A stretch of 64,000 nt of DNA from Hyaloscypha bicolor E (taxonomy: Eukaryota > Ascomycota > Leotiomycetes > Helotiales > Hyaloscyphaceae). Position 1 is the stretch's first letter. Every line of letters starts with the position of its first letter. The stretch is from NCBI RefSeq assembly GCF_002865645.1, contig NW_020194626.1, positions 496,001-560,000 on the forward strand, read 5' to 3'. The notes beneath the pieces are model-generated. The model was not told where the DNA came from. It saw only the letters and a list, made by a program, of their open reading frames with translations, and made no database searches. The position numbers and the translations under genes are program-made. Below, piece after piece: positions 55,933 through 64,000 of this stretch.

Positions 55933-57761
55933 TCATTTGGAAGGGACCTCATTTCCTGTGTCTCCCAATTTATTCTTATCCTGAAAGTTTTGTGATCCCG
56001 ACAGCCCACCTCTCACTTCATCATTCCTCGCTGTCAAGCTGATCAGGAAGCCAACAAGTGAAAGTCCCATCATCACCCACCACACAGTCTTCAGACTATC
56101 TGAATATAACCACCGGTAAGTTTCTTGTACTGGCTCAGGAAACTCTCTAATGATTTGGTATGCAATTTCTGCCAAATTACCGGGTATCAACATCTCTTCC
56201 GGTATCTTCTGTTGTGCATCGTCTTTTGAGATGAGTTTGGTCCATTCATTTTGAAAAATGACCCCGCCAAGCCCGACACCAAAAGAGGTGCCAAGACTGC
56301 GAGCAAAGACTTGGATGCTAGTAGCGATGCCAACGTCTTCTCCTCTTTGCCGAGATTGTACAGCGAATAGAGGCATTGGGAATAGAATACCTGCTCCAAT
56401 GGATGCTAAACAGCGGGGAGCATAGAGAACGGCTTTGCTGCTATCTGGATGCATCGTAACCTGGTTCACATGTTAGTCACTCTCCGAAAGAACTTTGGAA
56501 GGAATGCCTACATTGGTCCCCATTCCAGCCACTAAGAGAGCCCACCCAATCACAATTAGATACTTGAATCTCCCAGTCCGCTTTACAATTATACTTGCAA
56601 CGAGTCCAGCTGGTGCTGAATAGGCAATAGTAGTCATTGTTTCTGCTGCAGAATGAAGTAGGCCGTGCTGCATCGCGCCGAGGAACTAAGATTTTCGTTA
56701 GTTTTTGTCCCGGTATGAACTTGGAGGTAAATTTAGCTATCTTACGAAAAGAATAAAGTAGTACGTGAGACACCAAACTATCAAGCCTTGGAGGTAACTA
56801 GTCGTAAATCCTGTGATAGCAGAGCGGCCGTTGAAAATCCTCAAGGGCATCATTGGTTTTACAGCTACACGCCATTCGATGTATATAAACACGAGATAAA
56901 GCAAGAAGCCCACAACCAAGGGTGCTAGGACTTTGGCAGAACCCCAAGGATGTGCGACACCTCCAGAAGTAAGTCCTACCAGGAATAGCGTCGATGCACA
57001 AGTGAAGACTGTCAGACCGAGCCAATCGACCATTGCTAATTTCGTCATGAAAGAGGAAGAATCTTGGTGTAAATGGAGGCAAGCGATGAGTCCAACTATG
57101 GAAATAACACATATCGGAATGTTGATCCAGAAGATCCACCGCCAAGTTGTGTAAGTGCCTATGGCACCACCTATAGGAATGCTGTTGTATTGTCAATGTC
57201 TATCCATTTCAGAGACGAATAATCATACCCAATATTTGTTCCCAAACTCCAAGCCAAGGCTGCAAATGCCATATATAAACCCCGCTCACTCATCGTACTA
57301 ATATCTGACAAGATAACCTGTACAAGCTGAATCATTCCACCAGCGCCAAGTCCCTGCACCGCTCTCGCGCCAATCAACCAAGCGACCGTCTTTGCAGTTG
57401 CACAAAGGATGCTTGCAAACGTGAAAATGGAGACGGCTGTGAGTAGAGGCCATTTCCGTCCGAATATTTCGCTCGTCGTACCGTAGATGGGAATAGCAAC
57501 TGTTTGTGCGAGAAGGAAGGAGGTTCCAACCCAGAATGACTCGACGCTGGAGCTTTTAAGGTCTGCGGCAATGGCTGCTAAGCATGCTCCTACTATCACG
57601 GCATCCATGGCGCCGACGACTGTGACGGCGCAGAGGAAGAATACCGTGAGTTTGAAACGGAGAGATTTTGGTTGATTTCTGTCTCCTTCTGATGAACTGA
57701 TTTCAAGGTCCATGGGAGCTTTGGAGGCCATTTGGTCTGTTTTCGATGAAATGGAAGTCAT
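55933..57761 (-). CDS. MFS transporter, 14-TM drug:H+ antiporter type (DHA2/TRI12-like)
   Basis: Four exons (57761-57229, 57181-56746, 56685-56512, 56460-55933) give 556 residues, the typical DHA2 length. A short soluble N-terminus leads to the first helices with FFLCAVTVVGAMDAVIVGACL. Motif A-like GRKWPLLTA and the GARAVQGLGAGGMIQLVQVI helix follow. The middle carries RWIFWINIPICVISI, typical of this group, then further helices including PAGLVASIIVKRTGRFKYLI. The C-terminus is cytosolic and charged. Such proteins export small toxic molecules or secondary metabolites by proton antiport in the plasma membrane. Intron sizes are 47, 60 and 51 bp. The position between P450, hydrolase and amine oxidase genes suggests, but does not prove, a shared metabolic role. 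Confidence 0.92.
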
Positions 57762-59514
57762 TTTGTGATGAGTTGGACTGCGGAAGGCTTGCAGAATACT
57801 GTTGAGTAAAGAAGGGTGAGGAACAGAAATGGAAATTGAACGTCGACGATGGTGCACTCTAATTTCCGGGGTCAGCAGAGAAAGATTTTCGAACCTTCCC
57901 CGAAAATTTCATTAGATTTGACATGTGGCAAAGGTGTGGGAAGACTTAAGTGAATTGTAACAGCATCCGCAAATCGCGGCATAAAGTCACGCGATTTCCG
58001 GGCATGCACGCCAGAGCTCCACTCGGGCCCACTATAGCCTCTATTACAGTGAGCGCAGAAGCTAAAAGGCCCTGTGACTAACAGCCTTCAAACACTTTAA
58101 GACATTTCCAGGATTGAGAGACATTCCTACGGTAATGCCCCTGTAAATACTGGGCCTCTTCCATAAACTGCTCTATAAGATCCCTATAATGCACTGTGTA
58201 AGCACGGTACTTGCCTAGCTAATAGCATGGGGCTAAGGCTAGAGGGCACACACCCTGAAGTTGGCTGACTGTATGCCGCGATTTTCGAACCAATATCAAA
58301 TTGCCCTCGACTACCTCACGATGGAGCAGAACTCTTAAAGCAGCCCCCCAAGGTGGCTTCTGGATGTGGGGCATTGACAGAGTACCCTTGCTGTGTTACA
58401 ATAAACCTCTGGAAATGGAGAGAGACACATTGCATATGCTGCAGTGCATCCTAAGGTCGGTGTCACAACGCACCAGGATGTGGCCCAGTCTTACGCACTA
58501 GTCGGTCACATCGAACCTCTCCAAAACAATCTATTCTCTTCTCAGACACCAGAAAATCTCATCCTCTGTTCAGCTCGCAGCGAGCTGTCTCAGGGTAGTT
58601 TGCTTCGACAGTCTGGACCGCCCTTAATTTCGACGATAATTAAGGCGGTAAAGGGTGTTTTAGAGCTTTGACAGTGATTACGCAGTTCTCGCCGTTTACG
58701 ATGGAGCTATAACTCGAACTACAGTTATTTTGGTGAGAGTCAAGCCTGCCGTGTACCGGTCAGCAATATGTGTCAAATATTGAAAAATGCCACTATTTAG
58801 AAATTTGTCTGCTGACATCGTTGCTATGACTTCTTGACTCAAAATAAAGTGATTTTTGTGGACACGTAGATGTTTGGTTTGCCATTTAGAAGCTCACAAT
58901 AAGGCAGAAGTATATCCCCAAATCCTCGGATTTTATTAAAATTACTAACTGAGATTGCAACTTTATCCTCTCCTTACCTCTCCTCAAACCGGTGGTCGGT
59001 ACAGTAGACTCCTTGATTCAAGACATGGAAGCTCGTGGGGGAATGGTTCGAAGTCGATTATATCACAATTACGTTAATAAAGCGTGCTTTAGTCTCTATT
59101 TATATCTTCATTTGCATGCATGTGAGCGAGAACGAGGGTTTTAGAACAACATAATTCCTTATTGCGCAACCGTACAAGCCCCAACCAAGTGACAGTGAGC
59201 GGCTGTGGAGACCGGCAGAATCGTTTTTGGTGGCGCTTATCGGGATAGTCCGGACTGTCGAAGTAGACTGCCCTGAGACACGTCGAGCTCGCAGGCCCCA
59301 AACAGCGGCCGACTATGCAGTGTGCGCTGACCACCCTCCCAGCTGGGTGCGCCTTCTGATCACGGCTGTGAAAGAGAGTAGAGAGGAAGATGGTCTTTTC
59401 TCTATCGTCGGTCCCGGTCTTGGGGCGCTGGAGCTAAGCTGGGAGGTAGGCTGACTAATATTCTACCCAACACGCCTGCCGCGTACATGCATGTTCTGCA
59501 GATAAATCAGCCGC

Positions 59515-59717
59515 ATGCGCCAATCAAGGCTCGGCCCGCTCGGGTGATCGCAATGACGAAAAAGGAAAGACCAAGATGGGGGGGGGGGGGAAAGGCCTAA
59601 TAAGGTGATTAAGGTCGATACAGTATTAGTAACCCCTATCCATGGGTAAGCTATCCGTCGTGGCACTAATTATCGGTCTCGCCGACAATTAAGGTCCCCA
59701 TTACGCTTGCCGTGTAC
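59515..59717 (+). repeat. Direct repeat, copy A (about 190 bp)
   Basis: It shares with copy B (61,387-61,578) the order GGCTCGG..CGCTCG, AATGACGAAAAAGGAAAGACC, AAGGTGA.TAAGGTCGATA and TAGTAACCCCTATCC. Both continue with GTGGCACTAAT and GTCTC..CCGA. Differences are scattered substitutions and small indels. The family is unknown. Confidence 0.8.
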
Positions 59718-60089
59718 AGTATCCTTTACGCTGCGGCCAGCTTTGCACTAGACCGTGCATTCCTAAGAGAGTAAATCTAGCAAATCGGAGAGCCAAGATC
59801 GGAATTTAAGTCCTTTGATTTGCTGCGACTTCGCGCGTATAATTGATCCTGAAGCGCAAAGCTTGCCGTGTCGTAGCGCAGTGGATAGCGTATACGTTCA
59901 GCCGCCAGCTAGGAACGCATTTCCGTGATTAAATATTACTGCAAAAAGTAGCGAATCAGATGTGTAGAGTAGCAAAATGGGATTTTTTTTTGGTGTAGAT
60001 TATGCGGTGAGAAGTCCAAAGTGGCTTATTAGTGGGCAGGGGCCATGTAAGCCCTAAATAATACGCCCGGTCCTCTGGAGCAACATGGC

Positions 60090-60194
60090 TGCTGGGCATG
60101 CTGGAATCTTGAGTGTGTTGTGAAGCTTGATCAATTCTGTCTAGCGAGAAGTTGCTATCTGAGTAAGGCTAAGCGAGAACGTGATTCCCTAGCA
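60090..60194 (-). repeat. Uninterrupted copy of the 54-kb repeat (empty transposon site)
   Basis: It is the inverted, intact version of the sequence that flanks the TA transposon at 54,198-55,286. The insertion point corresponds to the single TA at 60,170-60,171 within AAGGCTAAGCG. Identity to the interrupted copy is very high over about 105 bp, with roughly two substitutions in the right-hand part. Confidence 0.85.
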
Positions 60195-60335
60195 TGATTC
60201 CTAGCAATGGCGCAGGAGTTGTCTTGATGTACACCTGCCAAATTTGTTAGCGAATCCAGCCTGAAAATTAAACCCCCGATTAATTTCTTTAACAGCCAGC
60301 ATACTTATGTTCCCTTAAAAAAGCAACATTAATTA

Positions 60336-61095
60336 CAGTAGAACCTTGATATAACGATCCCTGACATAGCGATATCCTTAGTAATACGATACGGCCTTAA
60401 GGTCCCGCACTTTTTTAGCCTTAGGCTTACGATATCCTTGGCATTACGATTATCGTAAGGGTTTTCGGTCCTAACCTTTAATTTTTGGTGGTATATCGTT
60501 CTAATTTATCAAGAGAAGGAGCAATTTATCAATGCTCCAGGGCCCTCTGGCACTGGTAGCACAACCTCTTAGGCTATCGATCTCACCGAATCACAGCCCC
60601 TTAATCTTACCACTGGTTCTCTAGCTCCTGAACAGCCCAAAAAGAGACGGAGGCATGACAGAAGCTGATCGACGAGCGCTACGGAGGTCTGTTGAACTAG
60701 CTAAGTAAAGAAGCTAGGGTCACGTGCTTGCAATGTAAACCAAGTAAAACGTACTGAATTGACTGCTGTTCCGCAATGGTAAATAGCCCGTATATATAGC
60801 CCTGAACCCATTAAATCACATGCACTAAACCCCTATACCAGCTGAACCAATTCCAGCTATACAGGGCATTCCAGCTATACAGGGTATTCCAGCTGGACAG
60901 GGTATTAAGCTAGTGCACAGCCCCATGGCGTTCGGTTCCAGGGCTTACTAAGCCTATTAGGCGCCTCAGGCCCCTAATTTCAACAAGGTCCTTCCTTATT
61001 TATTATATGTGCACGTGATCCTTGATTTAACGATACCTCGGTGTATCGTTAGAAAAAGGCGCTAAAATTGATATCGTTATACCGAGGTTCGACTG
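60336..61095 (+). mobile_element. 760-bp pogo-like element remnant with TA target sites
   Basis: The left end CAGTAGAACCTTGATATAACGAT pairs with the right end, which reads CAGTCGAACCTCGGTATAACGAT on the other strand. TA flanks both sides (60,334-60,335 and 61,096-61,097). Such CAGT..GAACC..ATAACGA ends are usual for pogo/Tigger elements. Inside, near 60,620-60,710, KKRRRHDR and then ADRRALRR in shifted frames resemble the start of a pogo transposase. The rest of the gene is gone, so the element is a deleted, non-autonomous copy. An 18-bp tandem repeat lies at 60,850-60,903. Confidence 0.7.
60850..60903. repeat. Three tandem copies of an 18-bp unit
   Basis: The unit ATTCCAGCTATACAGGG[C/T] occurs three times in a row with one or two changes, inside the pogo-like remnant. 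Confidence 0.9.
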
Positions 61096-61224
61096 TAATG
61101 CGCAATCGATAAGAGTACCCTCAATAAAATTATAAAAATTTAATTGCCATTATGGAAGTGAATATAGAAAACGTTGATTTTCGGCCCGGATTTTGGTGTA
61201 TCGCCGACTCGTGCATGTTTGTCC

Positions 61225-61375
61225 CTTCGTCAACTGAGACATGCCCAGCGCTAGTAAGGGCTTCACCGAGGAATTATAATTGGGCAGGTAGTGAATCATT
61301 GGGATCAGAGCATGATCCATTGAGAGTAGAGGCTGGGACACCCTACTAGCACTGGGCATGTCTCAGCGGACGAGG
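61225..61375. repeat. Foldback sequence with about 35-bp arms
   Basis: Left arm 61,225-61,260 (CTTCGTC..CTGAGACATGCCCAG) and right arm 61,341-61,375 are inverted copies with a few mismatches. The 80-bp loop contains no gene. It may be a small MITE-like hairpin. Confidence 0.7.
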
Positions 61376-61386
61376 TGTTTAGCTGT

Positions 61387-61578
61387 GTGCGTCAACTACG
61401 GCTCGGACCGCTCGAGGTAAGCGAAATGACGAAAAAGGAAAGACCGAGGGGGAAAATACCCGCCGGATAAGGTGACTAAGGTCGATATTAGTAACCCCTA
61501 TCCGTGGGTAAGCTACCCGTCGTGGCACTAATAATTGGTCTCACCGCCGATCAAGGTGCCCCTCAGCTTCCCGTGGTC
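61387..61578 (+). repeat. Direct repeat, copy B
   Basis: Second copy of the unit at 59,515-59,717, in the same orientation. The pogo remnant and a foldback lie between the two. Confidence 0.8.
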
Positions 61579-61680
61579 GTTCACTTGCTTGCGTAGAAGC
61601 CCGTTCCCGAGCTTTATTTTTAAATACATATTGGGGCGTATTACCTAAGTTGGGTAGCAGTTGCAAGGATCACTTACTCG

Positions 61681-61806
61681 CTCGGCCAGGCTCACCTGGA
61701 TTCTCGCTTAGCACGCTTTCCAGGTGAGGGGGGGCAATACGTAAAAACCAGCAACTCCCTCACCTGGAAAGCGTGCTAAGCGAGAATTCAAGTGAGCCTG
61801 GCCGAG
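61681..61806. repeat. Hairpin with 50-bp arms and a 26-bp loop
   Basis: The arm 61,681-61,730 (starting CTCGGCCAGGCTCACCTGG) and its inverted copy 61,757-61,806 differ at only two positions. Both differences are transitions. Each arm itself carries an inner inverted pair CTCACCTGG...CCAGGTGAG, so the structure looks like two head-to-head copies of a roughly 40-bp mini-palindrome. Confidence 0.88.
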
Positions 61807-62053
61807 ATAGTATTAATAACCGTATTAATGTGCTTGAACTCTTTGATCCGGGCAAGTTACGAGTAACCTTACCTGACTCACCATAAGCGGCGTAACAAAG
61901 ACTCGAAATTACGAAATCGAGACCCCACTTATACTCTCAACTGCTTGGTTCTTGTTGAGCCTCCACATCCGAACTCAACTTGCTCATCTCAAATCCTTCA
62001 AACGCCCCATCTTTTGGTCTCCTCTCTCCCATCTATTCAGTCGCACTGTTGAA

Positions 62054-63145
62054 ATGTCTGAGGCCCTGGATTGCCTTGAGCAAGATGGCACCCACCCCCT
62101 CCCAAAAATCCGCCTTTCGTTTCCACACCGCCTCAACTGCTTCATCCGCCTCTGGATTTTCAAAATTCTAGTAGCTATTGTTGTTGCAGTTGACCGGCTT
62201 CTTCACCCACCACCACCGTCTCTACGTCCTACGCTCATAAAGCACTATCCATGTCGGTCAGTCCTCCAAACAAGGGTTTTCTTCCCACCAAACTACATAC
62301 CCGGAGAGGTACTTCCGTTGTATCTAAATATCCACGGTGGCGGCTTCGCGGTCTGCGATCCTCAACACGACGACGCGTTTTGCATCATGTGGGCGAAGCG
62401 TACGGGGATGCTAATCGTATCTCTCGACTACCGCAAAGCCCCCCTTCACCCATATCCTACGGCAGTCTACGACATTGCTGCCCTTGCCAACGCTGTGCTT
62501 GCCGACTCTAGCCTGCCTATTGACAATTCTAAGGTCGTGATCGGAGGCTTCAGCGCAGGCGGAAATCTGGCGCTATGTGCTAGCCAGCTACCCGGCTTGA
62601 AGGGCAAAATCAAGGCAGCGTTGACCTTCTACCCAATTGTAGATTGGAGTCACCCTCCTAATGAGAAGCTGGCTATGCGTCCTTACAAAGGGGGGCCGAA
62701 AGACTCGCTTGAGTTCTCGAGCTACTGGTTTGATTGGGGATATGTCGCTCCAGGCCAAAACCGCCGCGATCCGCTTCTCAGTCCCTGCTATGCTAAAAAG
62801 GAGGATCTCCCGCCCTGGATCTATGTTATCGGCGCCCAGTGGGATATGTTGAGGCTGGAGAGCCAAGAGATGATTCATGAGCTCGCGGGATTAAAGGGTA
62901 AAGAGGATCACGAACAGGATTTCGAATCAGGGACGTACAAGTGGACGCTGGCGAGGGGTTGCTCCCATGGATTCACGCACCATTTCGGGCATAAAGCGGA
63001 GAAGAGGGCGAAGAGGGAGCAGAAGTGCAAACCTATTTACGATGAAGCCCATAAATGGCTGAAGATAGCACTGGCGGAACAAGATTGTGAGATATCATTT
63101 GAACAGATTATAAGAGAGCGTCCACTGATTTTATCCAAGCTATAG
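62054..63145 (+). CDS. Alpha/beta hydrolase, hormone-sensitive-lipase type
   Basis: It is a single exon of 363 residues from the ATG at 62054; the frame is open further upstream without an ATG. One hydrophobic segment (FIRLWIFKILVAIVVAV) near the N-terminus may anchor it. The HSL oxyanion motif is HGGGF (residues 94-98). The nucleophile Ser167 lies in GGFSAGGNLAL, and SHGFTHHF provides the likely catalytic His. An Asp in GAQWDML is the probable acid. These are the features of the HSL/arylacetamide-deacetylase branch of serine esterases. Substrates could be short acyl esters or a secondary metabolite. The upstream region is repeat DNA, so its promoter must lie within about 250 bp of the start. 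Confidence 0.87.
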   Translation: MSEALDCLEQDGTHPLPKIRLSFPHRLNCFIRLWIFKILVAIVVAVDRLLHPPPPSLRPTLIKHYPCRSVLQTRVFFPPNYIPGEVLPLYLNIHGGGFAVCDPQHDDAFCIMWAKRTGMLIVSLDYRKAPLHPYPTAVYDIAALANAVLADSSLPIDNSKVVIGGFSAGGNLALCASQLPGLKGKIKAALTFYPIVDWSHPPNEKLAMRPYKGGPKDSLEFSSYWFDWGYVAPGQNRRDPLLSPCYAKKEDLPPWIYVIGAQWDMLRLESQEMIHELAGLKGKEDHEQDFESGTYKWTLARGCSHGFTHHFGHKAEKRAKREQKCKPIYDEAHKWLKIALAEQDCEISFEQIIRERPLILSKL

Positions 63146-63483
63146 AGAAGTCAAAGCAATTAATGGCGTGAGGCATGTATGGTAGAAAGAGTCGTGGTGG
63201 TAGGAAAGCGGAAGATCTTGCAATGGAACTTATGTATGGAATCTTAAGAACTCAAAATCTAAGTGTTGTTGCAAATGAAAATTTTCAGAGGTAACTTTAA
63301 TATCACTAGCAAATTTTTTTAATCTAGATTGTTGCGAGGAATCTAGACAGGTGAGATAGAGAAACTACTTGTGTCGAAATTGACGTACAAATTTGCCCCT
63401 TGCAGTAATCCCATTTCGTCAAGTCCATAACAATAGTTTATAGAAACATCGGGATAGAGCGAGCCTAGGCTCCTAACATAATC
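63146..63483. other. Convergent 3' region, no gene
   Basis: AT-rich stretch between the hydrolase and the amine oxidase stops; nothing recognised. Confidence 0.5.
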
Positions 63484-64000
63484 TTAGAAATACGTCCTCA
63501 CGACATCCTGTCCCGCCCTAATCGCATATTCCACTAGCTCAAACTTATTGAACCCGCTCGCATAATACGTATTCCTCGTACCCTGCAAATCCTCAAACTT
63601 CTTGTAGAAGCCCATCGCCAGCTGCTCCTCGTCAAAGTGCGGAAAATAATCATTCTCCTGGAAAGCCAATATATCAGCATCAGTAATAAGCACGGCTACC
63701 GATGTTACATTCCTAGGATCTTTGTTGAGCTTTGAGAGGGTGTTTTTGAGGCGGGGGTAGGCTTGTGCTTTGGTCAAGTTGCCACGATAGGGACCCCATG
63801 ACGATGTGATGGCTATTTCTAGGTCTTTGTGCAGTTTTACCACTACTACTGGCTCGCCTGTAGGATCGGGAGGTAGCATCGGGTGAGAGCTTGCGGCACC
63901 GAAGGTCATTGCGTGTGGTGTCTTCATTTGCACCGCAGCGGAATAGAACGAGTGGGTGCCTACTGGAGCAAAGACTTCGCGCTCGTCCTCGGTGAGATCT
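63484..64000 (-). CDS. Flavin-containing amine oxidase family, C-terminal part (runs off the right edge)
   Basis: About 172 residues are visible, in one open frame up to the window end. It reads DLTEDEREVFAPVGTHSFYS near the edge, then ITSSWGPYRGNLTKAQAY. It finishes YYASGFNKFELVEYAIRAGQ, followed by DVV and an aromatic end. This closing pattern belongs to fungal FAD-linked oxidoreductases of the amine-oxidase/beta-cyclopiazonate-dehydrogenase-like group. The FAD-binding N-terminus is outside the window. The substrate is unknown. It is convergent with the alpha/beta hydrolase. Confidence 0.72.
   Translation of the reverse strand, partial: DLTEDEREVFAPVGTHSFYSAAVQMKTPHAMTFGAASSHPMLPPDPTGEPVVVVKLHKDLEIAITSSWGPYRGNLTKAQAYPRLKNTLSKLNKDPRNVTSVAVLITDADILAFQENDYFPHFDEEQLAMGFYKKFEDLQGTRNTYYASGFNKFELVEYAIRAGQDVVRTYF

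Larger units (their letters stand above)
57762..62053. other. 4.3-kb repeat-rich region between MFS and hydrolase genes
   Basis: No supported gene. It holds the repeats listed separately (direct pair, empty target site, pogo remnant, two foldbacks). The stretch 57,900-59,500 shows nothing recognisable apart from short AT-rich palindromic words near 58,625. A poly-G run sits at 59,578-59,591. Confidence 0.5.

Noticed and set aside
59862..59945. Box A-like TAGCGCAGTGG suggesting a tRNA or tRNA-derived SINE
   Set aside because: No matching B box or cloverleaf follows; the match is one short motif in repeat DNA.
60090..60194. The 105-bp repeat as a solo LTR (TG...CA ends)
   Set aside because: Neither copy has a matching target duplication next to the TG and CA ends, so an LTR origin is not supported.

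Overview
The window is nuclear DNA of a filamentous ascomycete (Pezizomycotina). The evidence is short introns of about 45-75 bp with GTRAGT donors and CTRAY-like branch sites, and single-copy fungal housekeeping genes. Families typical of these fungi are also present: 2EXR, DUF3445, GDS1 and P450 proteins, a 14-TM MFS transporter, and F-box genes with a CxxCG-type start. The F-box and 2EXR content makes Leotiomycetes my best guess, but this is an inference at low confidence. Gene models were spliced by hand, with reading-frame arithmetic checked at every junction.

Left part (1-36 kb) is an ordinary gene-rich chromosome arm. It holds the 5' end of NOT1 (minus strand), a Cdc15/Hof1-type F-BAR-SH3 cytokinesis protein, seipin, a J-domain gene whose 3' half looks decayed, TBP, and a peroxisomal FAD amine oxidase ending in SKL. 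These are followed by a GNAT acetyltransferase, the U2 snRNP protein SR140/U2SURP, an unusual small secreted repeat protein built from micro-exons (20.3-21.0 kb, minus), and succinate-semialdehyde dehydrogenase. A membrane SDR, a DUF3445 haem protein, two small uncharacterised minus-strand genes, a conserved membrane protein, an RS-rich HEL117-like protein and an OMS1-like mitochondrial methyltransferase complete this part.

Middle part (36-49.7 kb) is gene-poor. A GDS1-type winged-helix gene sits between non-coding stretches of about 5 kb each, with several TATA-like boxes but no convincing ORFs, then a multiply frameshifted F-box pseudogene at 47.9-49.0 kb.

Right part (49.7-64 kb) is accessory. 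A P450, a 2EXR protein, a 14-TM MFS transporter, an HSL-type alpha/beta hydrolase and the C-terminal part of a flavin amine oxidase are separated by two repeat-rich islands. Island 1 (52.8-55.9 kb, AT-rich) contains a 211-bp solo LTR with a 5-bp target duplication. It also holds a 1,089-bp TA-flanked element with 28-bp perfect terminal inverted repeats. Its empty target sequence is present, inverted, at 60.1 kb. Island 2 (57.8-62.0 kb) contains that empty site, a 760-bp pogo-like remnant, a diverged direct repeat pair and two foldback (hairpin) sequences.

No rRNA, intact tRNA, CRISPR or riboswitch was recognised. The most unusual item is the secreted repeat protein with two 14-nt exons and tandemly duplicated exon-intron units. 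The best-supported structural story is the transposon insertion with its matching empty site.
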